From positions 68,083,240 to 68,147,239 of the forward strand of contig NC_092093.1 in assembly GCF_045679555.1 (NCBI RefSeq): a stretch of 64,000 nt of DNA, in the 5' to 3' direction. Positions 23,098 to 35,311 of the stretch are shown here, in pieces; the stretch's first letter is position 1, and every line of letters begins with the position of its first letter. The DNA is from Salvelinus alpinus (taxonomy: Eukaryota > Chordata > Actinopteri > Salmoniformes > Salmonidae). The notes under the pieces were generated by a model. That model saw only the letters and a program-made list of their open reading frames with translations, was not told where the DNA came from and did no database searches. The translations under genes were made by a program, and so were the position numbers.

Positions 23098-24346
23098 TAT
23101 TAGCCACTCCTTTTGCCCCATCTCTTTCAGCCATACAGTTTTTCAATTCCTCATCAATCCATGGAGAACAGTTCTAACAGTCAGTTTTTTAACAGGTGCA
23201 TGTTTATCAATAATTGGAAGAAGCAATTTCATAAATTCATGAAGTGCAGCGTCAGCATGCTCCTTATGAATCATATCAGACCAACAAATATTTTTAACAT
23301 CATACACATAAGAGTCACAGCAAAATCTTTTGTATGATCTCTTAGACACTATTTTAGGCCCAGCTTTTGGAATTTTGGCTTTCCTGTATATAGCCACTAT
23401 ATTGTGATCACTGCATCCAATGGGTACGGATACAGCTTTAAAACAAATTTCTACAGTATTAGTAAAAATGTGATCAATACATGTGGAGTATCTTGTTCCA
23501 GTAGTGTTTGTAACACCCTGGTAGGTTGATTAATATCCCAAACCAGATAGCAGGCACTGGTTACAGTGATAAGCTTCCCCTTAAACGGATGAAAACCAGT
23601 AAATATTCAGGTCCCCATGAAAGTAGACCTCTCTGTTTACATCACACACACTATCAAGCATTTCAAACATACTATCTAGATACTGACTGTTAGCACTTGG
23701 TGGCCTATAGCAACACCCCAAAATAAAAGGATTTAGATGTGCCATGTGAACCTGCAACCACAACACTTCAATAACACTTGACATAAGAGTGTTGGTGATC
23801 GCGTGCCCACTGGAGCCGCTTCTTCTTGTTTTTAGCTGATAGGAGTGGAACCCGGTGTGGTCGTCTGCTGCAATAGCCCATCTAAGACAAGGATCAACAA
23901 CTTGTGCGTTCCTAGAAGCCGTTCTGCACACCACTGTTGTACTGTGCCATTATTTGTCTGTTTGTGGCCCGCCTGTTAGCTTGCACGATTCTTGCCACTC
24001 TCCTTCAACCTCTCTCGTCAATAAGCTGTTTTCGCCCACAGGACAGCCGCTGACTGGATGTTTTTTGTTTGTTGTACCATCCTCTGTAAACCCTAGACAC
24101 TGTCATTTGTGAAAAGCCCAGGAGGGTGGCCATTTCTGAGATACTTGATCCGGCGCTTGGCACCGATGATCACATTACGCTCAAAGTCGCTTGGTCACTA
24201 ATTTCGCCCATTCTAACGTTCAATCAAACTGCAACTGAATGCCTCAATGCCTGCTTTATATAGCAAGCCACGTGACTCACTGTCTGTAGGAGCGATCCAA
24301 TTTTGTGTACGGGGTAGTGTACCTAACAAGATGGCCGGTGAGTGTA

Positions 24347-26513
24347 TATCAGCCCTTTCTGAGAACAATGATGGTGATGATTTTGTTTACTGGAAGAAAA
24401 GTCTTGGCTAATTTGGCACGTCTGAGAATATCTCTCAATTTTCACCACATCCTGTTTCAGTTATGTTGAACAGCCTTGTCTCTCACCACATGGATTACAC
24501 ACTCACTCTTCATACACATTCTATCTTATGAGGCTGAATAATGATGTATGGAGCTGCTCACAGCCTTTGTAAACCCTTTAAAAGGCCTATAGAAAGACTT
24601 TAGTATAGAGTCCTCCCAGAGAAAGACAGGAAGTTTTCTCTCTCTGTCAGTGTGGGTGCATAGAGCCGGTCAGAGGAAGTTGACAGTTCTGTGGCTGTGC
24701 TGCCATATGTGTAATCCCTTCTCGTGAATGTGGTGTTGTGTGCCTCTGACTCTGCAGACAGTATGTAAAAAGGACCTGTCAAACGCACTGTACGTTTTTA
24801 CAAAGAAAAGGGGTTGGTAAAGCAGCTCTGGTAAAAGTGCAGGGGTCACACTCTCTCACACACATACTGTATGCCCTGGCACTGTATGCCCTGTATGCCC
24901 TGGCACACAAAAACGTCCTGAAGTTTTTACCTGCTCCATCAGAAGGTAGGTCTAAAGAATTATTTGATATTGCTATATATTCTATTGTCATTTTCCAGAA
25001 CGTAAGACTTCTGTAATGACATGAGACTTACTTGATAGATTTTAAGGTTGTGAGGAGGATTGTGTTGCGCATTGGTTGTTTTCCTAATAGATTAATTTTC
25101 ATTATTTTGTCACTACCAGTAGATATGGACAGGTACAATCAGTCACTGTATTACAATATGTGCCCACTGTGACCGACAGTATGTATATAATGCAGTGCTG
25201 TAGTACCCGAGACCACATATTGAGTGTCTCAGTGTTGGATACATTTGTACTCAGTCTTGGACAGTGAGGACTGGTAATTTCATCCCGAGACCAGCCAAAA
25301 CCAGCAGAGTAAAAACTCATAATTATCAGCTTCCTTTCAGTCAGCGCATAAAACCGCTTCACCAGGCCAAATATATACACCTTTCTTGAAACATGAATAT
25401 CTTAACAGTCTTTATATCTATTATAGACATGTTTGCGCAGTGGCGAACCCATAAGGCCTTTAGTGTGTGACAGGTTGGTGATTCTGAAAGGACAGCAACC
25501 ATAATACCAGCGCACTCATGTAGGAGAGTGCACTTTTTGTAAAACACAAAGGGCCAGTGGTGTAGTGGAGGGTATACGCAGGTATACCCACTTTCTTTCA
25601 GTGGCCATTGCATATACTGACTTCTTAATCCCTACTGGTGCGTATCAAAGTAGTGTAGTGGAGGTATACGACTTATCAATTACGTAGTACAATAGATAAA
25701 TCATGCACAAAGTAGCCAACACAATCGCAAAGCCTGTGAAATATATTCACATGCATGTGCGCTGCACACATAGCCTAGTTACAGCAGAATATCATCTGCA
25801 GACAGCAACTGTGTGCAGCTCTCAGCTGGTTTTGCCATGGAGCAGCTCACAGAAGAACGACCTCGGTAGCCCGGTGGGTAGGAAAGACGTTTCAACGTAT
25901 GATATCTACCAGTAAATGTTAATGTTAACTAAGGCAACAATGGGTGTGTAAACCAGGTATTGAAAAGTTTAGTCCGAAGTGTTGGTTAGTAGGCTATTTG
26001 TGATGTGCAATTGTCATCATGCCTGTTTGTATCACGGGGCCTGGGTGGACACACCCTGACAGGCCCACCCAATCAGATTGATGTGGTTTAAGCATTGTTG
26101 TGGACTTAGACCATCAAATTTGTGTATTTTCTCTATAACAAAGTGTCATTTTGAGAGTGAAAATCTGAAAAATGTATCGGAAAATTCACAAAGAAATATA
26201 CAAAACATGAGATTTTTCCACACAGGGTACCTTTCCTTTGCTGGGTGGGCAGTTTGGGAACTTTTTGACAAAATTAGACTATACCACCTTCTCCAGGCAT
26301 CACTACATAGGGCCGATGGAAAGACAGCAGTCACACACAGCATGATGTTAAAGGATAAGCAGTCCATAAACTCTGACATAATAAGCCAGTAGGTTTCAAT
26401 CATAAAAATACAAAAACACAACCATCAAGCATTTCCCAATCGAAATGTGCAGCTACCATTTCCCATTGCAAAAAACATTTCACATTTAGTACAAAGTAAC
26501 CAGTGACGTAAAG
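24347..26513. other. Gene-free intergenic sequence
   Basis: No coding family is recognisable on either strand. The stretch contains fragments that look like dispersed repeats, for example GGTATACGCAGGTATACC near 25570 and a GCCTGGGTGGACACACC block near 26040, but no complete element could be delimited. Confidence 0.5.
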
Positions 26514-28151
26514 TTTAAAGTGGAACTGACAGCATTTTAACTACTTTGCAGATATGAAACAAACAGAATCATAATATCAGTCAAAAATATCAAATTCCCA
26601 GTTTATCCTACAAAACCAACTTTATAAAAGGTTTTAAAAATAGGTTGTATTTGAGTCAACGTTCCATGACGTACACTAAGGCATTGTTGGCAGAATAGAT
26701 GGATGCAGTTCAATACATGATTCATATAATTCACCAATACATTTCTTGGTACTCCAACAAATATTGCTATCAGGTTGTAAATCACAGCTGACCTGGTACA
26801 TTGTTTGCTGACTCCATTCGGGATGCAATGTTTCAGTTTCAATGATTCAATATTTTGGACAAAAACAGATGAATGTAACTAAGGCTGGGAATGTCAATAA
26901 AATCAAACTAGCAAGGACAATGATCACAAGTCAGTCATAACGTAGCTAATAGGCTAGCACATCTATTTATGTAGCTCTCTGTTCTCAAGCGAAAAACACA
27001 GAGCCTAACTGTAGCTAGATAGCTAGCTAGCTGCTAGGAGGATGTCATGTCATGCCATTGGAGGAGTGGGTGAGTGACTGATTTTTCCCCCTCATATAGT
27101 TTTTTACGGTGGCTATACACAGCTTTAGATGCAGGTGTCATTTGGTTAGCTAGCAAGAACTTGAACGATTGTTATCCAGTTAGCATATCTCTTGCGTTCG
27201 CAAATTCACTCTGGCTATCTACTCTGATTTCAGAGCACTCTCGTCTGAGTGTGCCAGAGAGCAGAATAACTGATGAATTTACGAATGTGCAACACCTGCT
27301 GAATATGACCGGTGTCAGTAAACGTAGGCAAAAAAATGTAATAGTTAGTCACGAACACTAGATAACATGCTCTGCTAAGGCGAGTAAAACGGTCAGAATA
27401 AGGTGTTCTTTCATTTGTGTCTGGAAGTAGTTGGCTAGCAAGCTAGACAACTTTAGCCAGTTAGCTTGGGTGCTTGGTTGGGACAAGAATGCATTGGCAG
27501 GCAAGCTGCAGAAGGACGAGGAGGCTACAATTCCACATCGTTTATCAGTGCAATTTTGACGGCCAACTAGCTGAAAAAGTTTGAGAGGGTTTATCTAATG
27601 TTCCTTTGTTAGATTTTAGCTCATCTTGTTCTGGTTAACATTAGTTGTTGTTGTCGTTGATGTGCATAACTGAGGGAGAGAGAGCACACCTTTTCATGGT
27701 TGTTTAATCTATAGAACTGTAAAGTTCCCAAATGTAAAGTAACATATTTGCAGAAATCCATTCAGGTGTATTTTGCGGCTTTTGGCGAATGCGTTCTAAG
27801 GATCTAAAGTCGCGCTGTTGTAACTGACTGTAAACACACAGTCCAGTTCAAAGTGAATGATGGCGGGCCTGTGTGGCAAATGGCTTATTTGTATAAAGGT
27901 CTACTGTAGCTCTGATTGGCTACAGCACACCGGCCGCTTCCCACTCTATATTGCTGTAGAATTTTCACAAATGCCTTACTATACATAATTCCCAAACATT
28001 CTAAGAATTTATGAAAATCTGAAAATGACTATATCTAAGTGGTCGCTTGTCAAATTTTTTTTTTTAAAGTATCATATTCTTCCAGGGAGTGTATATGAAC
28101 AGATTTGAATAAGATTTCATGTTGCTAAAATGCTGTCATTTCCACTTTAAA
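26514..28151. mobile_element. Probable non-autonomous DNA transposon with about 25-bp inverted ends
   Basis: The left end TTTAAAGTGGAACTGACAGC followed by ATTTTA is mirrored at the right end by TAAAATGCTGTCATTTCC followed by ACTTTAAA, with one mismatch. The enclosed 1.6 kb has no transposase, and contains GCTAGC runs near 27010. I could not define a target duplication with confidence. Confidence 0.6.
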
Positions 28152-29044
28152 TGAAACAATGTTTCACACACAAGTTATTTTCAAAGAGATGGCTAACAGC
28201 ACGCGCGCTGCAATAAAAAACACAGTTCCACTCACCAAATTATGATCATTTCAAATTTTACTTTCTAAGAATTTCTTGTTAAAAGTTATTCTTGAAAAGG
28301 AGAAAGCTAACAAATTAGCAACAACATCCTCTTTGATAACACCTGCTGCAGCAACTGCAAACTAGCCGACAACAAAAGTTATCTAGCTAGACCGTGGGGA
28401 AACTATTGCTTGCTTTTGGCCAGTGGCAGGTTGGCCTTCAAGAAGGCAGAAGATTCCAAATGTTTTTGTAAAAACGGTCAAACCCATTATGTTGCCCTAA
28501 TACAGTTGAATGGCAGATGGCTTTATCTACAGTAGCTTCTGATGGCCTAGCCAATAGCTGACGTAGGAAGCTAGATTTATCTCCCCTGAGACCAGCAAAC
28601 AAAAATCCAGATTTTTTTTTCTCGTCAGCATTAACCCTTTCCAACACAAACGGAAGAGAGTTAAATCAGAACATCATTGAAAATAATATAATTATAATAA
28701 TCATTATTTTAGAAATCTTCTCAGAAGGTGTAGAAGGCCCATTGTTCCCCACTGTGTTTGGGTTAGTAATAATTTGTAGAGTGACTCTATTTTCCCTCAG
28801 CATCACTATTCTGAATGTGTAAAGAATCCATATGTTGTTCTGAAATATGAACACAGAAATACGGGACATTTTGAACTCTTATTATGGTGGTGATTTGACA
28901 AAATTATAATCATGGTTCTGAATTTTTCTGGTCTCAGTCTTGCCTTGGTCTTGGACTCATTGTCCCCCTCCCAGTCTCGGTCTTGACTCTGACTTGATTT
29001 TCTCGGGTCTTGGTCTTGAATCGGTCTTGCTTTAGGTGGTCATG
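28152..29044. other. Gene-free intergenic sequence
   Basis: AT-rich sequence with no recognised gene. A Ser/Leu-type minus-strand open stretch (28438-28647) has no resemblance to a known protein and no splice context. Confidence 0.5.
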
Positions 29045-29052
29045 AACACAAC

Positions 29053-30850
29053 TAGAGGTCGACCGATTAATGGGAATGGCCGATTAATTAGGGCCGATTT
29101 CAAGTTTTCATAACAATCGGAAATAGGTATTTTTGGACACCGATTTGGCCAAATTTTTTATTTTATTTTTTACACCTTTATTTAACTAGGCAAGTCAGTT
29201 AAGAACACATTCTTAATTTCAATGACGGCCTAGGAACGGTGGGTTAACTGCCTTGTTCAGGGGCAGAACGACCGATTTTTACCTTGTCAGCTCGGGGATT
29301 CAATCTTGCAACCTTACGGTTAACTAGTCCAACGCTCTAACCACCTGCTTTATATTGCACTCCACGAGGAGCCTGCCTGTTACGCGAATGCAATAAGAAG
29401 CCAAGGTAAGTAGCTAGCTAGCATTAAACTTATCTTATAAAAAACAATCAATCAATCAATCAATCAATCATAATCACTAGTTAACTACACATGGTTGATG
29501 ATATTACTAGTTTATCTAGCGTGTCCTTTGTTGCATATAATCGATGCGGTGCGCATTCGCGACAATGGACTGTCGTTGCTCCAACGTGTACCTAACCATA
29601 AACATCAATGCCTTTCTTAAAATCAATACACAAGTATATATTTTTAAACCTGCATATTTAGTTAATATTGCCTGCTAATTTCTTTTAACTAGGGAAATTG
29701 TGTCACTTCTCTTGCAACAGAGTCAGGGTATATGCAGCAGTTTGGGCCGCCTGGCTCGTTGCGAACTGTGTGAAGACAATTTCTTCCTAACAAAGACAGC
29801 CAACTTCACCAAACGGGGGATGATTTAACAAAAGTGCATTTGCGAAAAAAGCACAATCGTTGCACGACTGTACCTAGCCATAAACATCAATGCCTTTCTT
29901 AAAATCAATACACAGAAGTATATATTTTGAAACCTGCATATTTAGCTAAAAGAAATCCAGGTTAGCAGGCAATATTAACCAGGTGAAATTGTGTCACTTC
30001 TCTTGCGTTCATTGCACGCAGAGTCAGCAGCCGGCTCATACGCATTCATTCAAACAGCACTGCGTTTTGCCAGCAGCTCTTCACAATGCTTCAAGCATTG
30101 AGCTGTTTATGACTTCAAGAATATCAACTCCCGAGATTAGGCTGGTGTAACCGATGTGAAATGGCTAGCTAGTTAGCGGGGTGCGCGCTAATAGCGTTTC
30201 AATCGGTGACGTCACTCTCTCTGAGACTTGGAGTAGTTGTTCCCCTTGCTATGCAAGGGCCGCGGTTTTTGTGGAGCGATGGATAACGATGCTTCAAGGG
30301 TGGCTGTTGTCGATGTGTTCCTGGTTCGAGCCCAGGTAGGGGCGAGGAGAGGGACGGAAGCTATACTGTTACACTGGCAATACTAAAGTGCCTATAAGAA
30401 CATCCAATAGTCAAAGGTATATGAAATACAAATGGTATAGAGAGAAATAGTCCTATAATTCCTATAATAACTGCAACCCAAAACTTCTTACCTGGGAATA
30501 TTGAAGACTCATGTTAAAAGGAACCACCAGCTTTCATATGTTCTCATGTTCTGAGCAAGGAACTTAAACTTTAGCTTTTTTACATGGCACATATTGCACT
30601 TTTACTTTCTTCTCCAACACTTTGTTTTTGCATTATTTAAACCAAATTGAACATGTTTCATTATTTATTTGAGGCTAAATTGATTTTATTGATGTATTAT
30701 ATTAAGTTCAAATAAGTGTTCATTCAGTATTGTTGTAATTGTCATTATTACAAATAAAATAAAAAAATCTGCCTATTAACTGGTATCAGCTTTTTTTGGT
30801 CCTCCAATAATCGGTATCGGCGTTGAAAAATCATAATCGGTCGACCTCTA
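29053..30850. mobile_element. hAT-like non-autonomous transposon, 8-bp target duplication
   Basis: The ends are inverted repeats: TAGAGGTCGACCGATTAAT at the left and ATAATCGGTCGACCTCTA at the right. Both sides carry the identical octamer AACACAAC (29045-29052 and 30851-30858), the duplication length of hAT elements. The interior holds a minus-strand SINE at 29157-29350 and two partly repeated blocks (ATAAACATCAATGCCTTTC at about 29598 and 29879). No transposase is seen. Confidence 0.88.
29157..29350 (-). mobile_element. tRNA-derived SINE inside the hAT-like element
   Basis: It belongs to the same family as the copy at 17066-17253: minus-strand tRNA-like head near 29340 (GGTTAGAGCGTTGG), degenerate B box, and AGTTAAATAAAGG tail at the low-coordinate end. 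Confidence 0.8.
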
Positions 30851-31024
30851 AACACAACACTGATATATAATGTCAATACCTACAATAATGATATTGTGTG
30901 GTTGGTTGTTTACCCTCCTAATTTGAATTGATAAGAGTGTCTGCTTTACTGCATTCTGTTCTCTCTCTCTCTTCTCTCCCATTCCCCAGCGAAGTTGGTG
31001 TCTCAGGTTTCCTCTAACTCTACC

Positions 31025-34000
31025 ATGTCCGATGAGCTGGAACCCCTGTCCATCCTCAAACGTCTTACCCTGGTGTCCATCTATAGCCTGGTCCTGGTCA
31101 TTGGGATCATCGGGTTGGCCCTGATGATCCACATCCTCCAATCGAACATGCGATCAGTCATCACCATCGCTATGCTCAACCTCACCCTGGCCCACTTCCT
31201 GTTCCTACTCACCGTACCCTTCAGGATCTACTACTATGCTGCTGGTTACTGGGGGTTGGGGAAGATGCTGTGTAAGGTGGTCAGTGCCATGATCCACGTA
31301 CACATGTACATGGCTTTTGTTTTCTACGTGGTTATCCTCGTCATACGACTGCTGGGGTTCCATAGCAAGAAGGATCGCTACGAGTTTTACAGGTAGTGAA
31401 GTTAACTACGTTCTACAAATAGTTAACTGTGTCCTACAGGTAGTTCATTTAACTGTGTTCTACAGGTAGTTAACCGTGTTCTACAGGTAGTCTACCTCAT
31501 TGTACAGGTAGTTAACCCTCTGTGTTCTACTGGTAGTTAATTTAACTGTGTTCTACAGGTAGTTAACCGTGTTCTACAGGTAGTCAACCTCATTGTACAG
31601 GTAGTTAACCCTCTGTGTTCTACAGGTAGTTAACCCTCTGTGTTCTACAGGTAGTTAACCCACTGTGTTCTACAGGTAGTCAACCTCATTGTACAGGTAG
31701 TTAACCGTGTTCTACAGGTAGTGAACCCTCCGTGTTCTACAGGTAGTGAACCCTCCGTGTTCTACAGGTAGTGAACCCTCCGTGTTCTACAGGTAGTGAA
31801 CCCTCCGTGTTCAACAGGTAGTGAACCCTCCGTGTTCTACAGGTAGTGAACCCTCCGTGTTCTACAGGTAGTGAACCCTCCGTGATCTACAGGTAGTGAA
31901 CCCTCCGTGTTCTACAGGTAGTGAACCCTCCGTGTTCTACAGGTAGTGAACCCTCCGTGTTCTACAGGTAGTTAACCCTCCGTGTTCTATAGGTAGTTAA
32001 CCCTCCGTGTTCTATAGGTAGTTAACTACCTCTAGAACACAGTTAAGTTAACTTAACTGTGGTCTACAGCTAGTTAATCATGTTCTACAGGTAGTTAACT
32101 TAACTGTGTTCTACAGGTAGTTAACCGTGGTCTACAGGTAGTTAACAGTGTGTGTTCTACAGGTAGTTAACTTAACTGTGTTCTACAGGTAGTTAACCGT
32201 GGTCTACAGGTAGTTAACAGTGTGTGTTCTACAGGTAGTTAACTTAACCGTGGTCTACAGGTAATTAACCGTGGTCTACAGGTAGTTAACCGTGGTCTAC
32301 AGGTAGTTAACCGTGGTCTACAGGTAGTTAACTTAACCGCGGTCTACAGGTAATTAACCGTGTTCTACAGGTAGTTAACCGTGGTCTACAGGTAGTTAAC
32401 TTAACCGTGGTCTACAGGTAGTTAACTTAACCGTGGTCTACAGGTAGTTAACTTAACCGTGGTCTACAGGTAGTTAACTTAACTGTGTTCTACAGGTAGT
32501 TAACCGTGGTCTACAGGTAGTTAACAGTGTGTGTTCTACAGGTAGTTAACTTAACCGTGGTCTACAGGTAATTAACCGTGGTCTACAGGTAATTAACCGT
32601 GGTCTACAGGTAGTTAACTTAACCGTGGTCTACAGGTAATTAACCGTGGTCTACAGGTAATTAACCGTGGTCTACAGGTAGTTAACTTAACCGTGGTCTA
32701 CAGGTAGTTAACTTAACCGTGGTCTACAGGTAATTAACCGTGGTCTACAGGTAATTAACCGTGGTCTACAGGTAATTAACCGTGGTCTACAGGTAATTAA
32801 CCGTGGTCTACAGGTAATTAACTTAACCGTGGTCTACAGGTAGTTAACTTAACCGTGGTCTACAGGTAGTTAACTTAACCGTGGTCTACAGGTAATTAAC
32901 CGTGGTCTACAGGTAGTTAACTTAACCGTGGTCTACAGGTAATTAACCGTTGTCTACAGGTAGTTAACTTAACAGTGGTCTACAGGTAATTAACCGTGGT
33001 CTACAGGTAATTAACCGTGGTCTACAGGTAATTAACCGTGGTCTACAGGTAGTTAACTTAACCGTGGTCTACAGGTAGTTAACTTAACCGTGGTCTACAG
33101 GTAGTTAACTTAACCGTGGTCTACAGGTAGTTAACTTAACCGTGGTCTACAGGTAATTAACCGTGGTCTACAGGTAGTTAACTTAACCGTGGTCTACAGG
33201 TAGTTAACTTAACCGTGGTCTACAGGTAATTAACCGTGGTCTACAGGTAATTAACCGTGGTCTACAGGTAATTAACCGTGGTCTACAGGTAATTAACTTA
33301 ACCGTGGTCTACAGGTAGTTAACTTAACCGTGGTCTACAGGTAGTTAACTTAACCGTGGTCTACAGGTAATTAACCGTGGTCTACAGGTAATTAACCGTG
33401 GTCTACAGGTAATTAACCGTGGTCTACAGGTAATTAACCGTGGTCTACAGGTAGTTAACTTAACCGTGGTCTACAGCTAATTAACCGTGGTCTACAGGTA
33501 ATTAACTTAACCGTCGTCTACAGGTAGTTAACTTAACCGTGGTCTACAGGTAGTTAACTTAACCGTGGTCTACAGGTAGTTAACCGTGGTCTACAGGTAG
33601 TTAACTTAACCGTGGTCTACAGGTAGTTAACTTAACCGTGGTCTACAGGTAATTAACCGTGGTCTACAGGTAATTAACCGTGGTCTACAGGTAGTTAACT
33701 TAACCGTGGTCTACAGGTAATTAACCGTGGTCTACAGGTAGTTAACTTAACCGTGGTCTACAGGTAGTTAACCGTGGTCTACAGGTAGTTAACTTAACCG
33801 TGGTCTACAGGTAGTTAACTTAACCGTGGTCTACAGGTAGTTAACTTAACCGTGGTCTACAGGTAATTAACCGTGGTCTACAGGTAATTAACCGTGGTCT
33901 ACAGGTAGTTAACTTAACCGTGGTCTACAGGTAATTAACCGTGGTCTACAGGTAGTTAACTTAACCGTGGTCTACAGGTAATTAACCGTGGTCTACAGGT

Positions 34001-35311
34001 AGTTAACTTAACCGTGGTCTACAGGTAATTCACCGTGTTCTACAGGTAGTTAACTTAACCGTGGTCTACAGGTAGTTAACTTAACCGTGGTCTACAGGTA
34101 ATTAACCGTGTTTTACAGGTAGTTAACTTAACCGTGGTCTACAGGTAGTTAACTTAACCGTGGTCTACAGGTAATTAACCGTGGTCTACAGGTAATTAAC
34201 CGTGGTCTACAGGTAGTTAACTTAACCGTGGTCTACAGGTAATTAACAGTGGTCTACAGGTAATTAACCGTGGTCTACAGGTAGTTAACTTAACCGTGGT
34301 CTACAGGTAATTAACCGTGGTCTACAGGTAGTTAACTTAACCGTGGTCTACAGGTAATTAACCGTGGTCTACAGGTAGTTAACTTAACCGTGGTCTACAG
34401 GTAGTTAACTTAACCGTGGTCTACAGGTAATTAACCGTGTTCTACAGGTAGTTAACTTAACCGTGTTCTCAGGTATTAACAGTGTGTTCCACAGGCCATA
34501 TAGCACAAATATTATATTGTATATTGGCCATATACCACAAACCCCTGAGATGCCTTATTGCTATTATAAACTGTTTACCAATGTAATTAGACCAGTAAAA
34601 ATAAATGCTTTGTCATCTGTCAGCCAATCAGCATTCAGGGCTTGAACCACCCAGTTTATAATGGTAGTTAACTGTGTTGTAGAGGTAGAGAGGTGTCTCT
34701 CAATGTGTGTCATGGCATGGGGGATGGGAAAGGCAAATATCTGTTTCTCACAAAATCACTAAGGGTCTCCTCTCTTCTCCAGGAAGTTGCATGCTTTTGG
34801 CGCCAGCGTGGCAGTGTGGGTGGTGATGTTTGCGGTCATTCCCCCCATCCTTTTTTTCAAATACGGCACGGACTTACAAGATAACACCACCAACAACAAG
34901 ACAAACAAAATGTCCACCAATGACTCCCACTGTTTCCAGTTCGGCAACCACCTGGAAGGACACATTGGTGTCAGGGTGCTGAACTACATCATGAGCTCTG
35001 TGATCATCATTGTGGCCTGTGTGCTGACAGCACTGCAGTGTCATGTCATGGTCCTTCTGATCAGGAAGTATGGGCGAGACTGCTTGTCTCACCAGGAGTT
35101 CTGGGCTCAGCTGAAGAGCCTGTGTTTTGCTTTGGTGCTGCTGGTGTGTTTTGTCCCCTATCACGTGTTCAGGATGTACTACCTGGGACACCTGTACCTG
35201 CAGAACACTAACGAGGTATTCCTCAGTCTCACGGCCCTCAGCTGTTTCGACATGCTTACCTTCCTACGGAGGGGACACTGCTATATGCGTAACAGAGCAC
35301 GGACTGTGTGA
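31025..35311 (+). CDS. gpr141: GPR141-like orphan class A GPCR, two coding exons
   Basis: Exons 31025-31392 and 34783-35311 join in phase (TAC AG|G AAG) to give 298 codons. Exon 1 has TM1-TM3 with RSVITIAMLNLTLAHFLFLL, LTVPFRIYY and CKVVSAMIHVHMYMAFVFYV. Exon 2 has TM4-TM7 with SHQEFWAQLK, CFVPYHVFRMYYL and LTALSCFDMLTF. These blocks align closely with mammalian GPR141 (about 305 residues). The TM3 DRY motif is IRL, and TM7 has CFDML in place of NPxxY, as I recall for GPR141. Sites for N-glycosylation are in the second extracellular loop (NDSH). Exon 1 stays open upstream of the ATG to the acceptor at 30989, and that stretch encodes a further NST glycosylation site, so a leader exon with an earlier start is possible. 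The intron is nearly all minisatellite. A GPR141 paralogue cannot be excluded. Confidence 0.85.
31385..34480 (+). repeat. Minisatellite copying the gpr141 exon-1 donor (roughly 130 copies)
   Basis: The exon ends TTTTACAG|GTAGTGAAGTTAAC at 31392. The array that follows repeats TTCTACAG|GTAGTTAAC and derivatives. In the larger downstream part, units of 21 bp (GTGGTCTACAGGTAATTAACC) and 26 bp (the same with GTTAACTTAACC) alternate irregularly. Nearly every unit retains ACAG|GTA(A/G)T, so it copies both an AG and a GT. The early part (31700-32000) uses a GTGAACCCTCCGTGTTC variant. One inverted copy lies at about 32020-32050. Confidence 0.96.
34495..34662. mobile_element. Salmonid palindromic MITE fragment at the end of the gpr141 array
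   Basis: It contains TATTGGCCATATACCACAAA, CCTTATTGCTATTATAAACT and CAGCCAATCAGCATTCAGGG, and ends CCACCCAGTTTATAAT. It matches the right half of the copy at 36837-37101 and lies between the minisatellite and exon 2. Confidence 0.75.

Larger units (their letters stand above)
20140..23860 (-). mobile_element. Non-LTR retrotransposon (LINE) fragments, minus strand
   Basis: The 5' part (23860 down to 23110) encodes an apurinic-type endonuclease relic with GCCYRPPSANSQYLDSMFE and REVYFHGDLNIYW. The 3' part (20663 down to 20260) encodes the end of a reverse-transcriptase polyprotein (KLQLVQNRAARL, RAMSAWNSL). The central RT core is missing, and a Tc1 element separates the halves. There are many stops and shifts, so it is dead. 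Confidence 0.8.
19876..24344. mobile_element. Tc1/mariner-type transposon hosting a LINE and another Tc1
   Basis: The ends CACTCAGCCAGTTTATTAGG and the complement CTAACAAGATGGCCGGTGAG are inverted repeats flanked by TA (19874-19875 and 24345-24346). The outer element's own sequence is 19876 to about 20130 and about 23860-24344. The middle is a minus-strand LINE fragment, itself invaded by the Tc1 at 20886-23097. No intact transposase of the outer element remains. Confidence 0.75.

Noticed and set aside
34787-35311. A separate single-exon gene starting at 34787
   Set aside because: It has no ATG at that point and begins mid-receptor; the phase and the KLHA junction show it is exon 2 of the GPR141-like gene.
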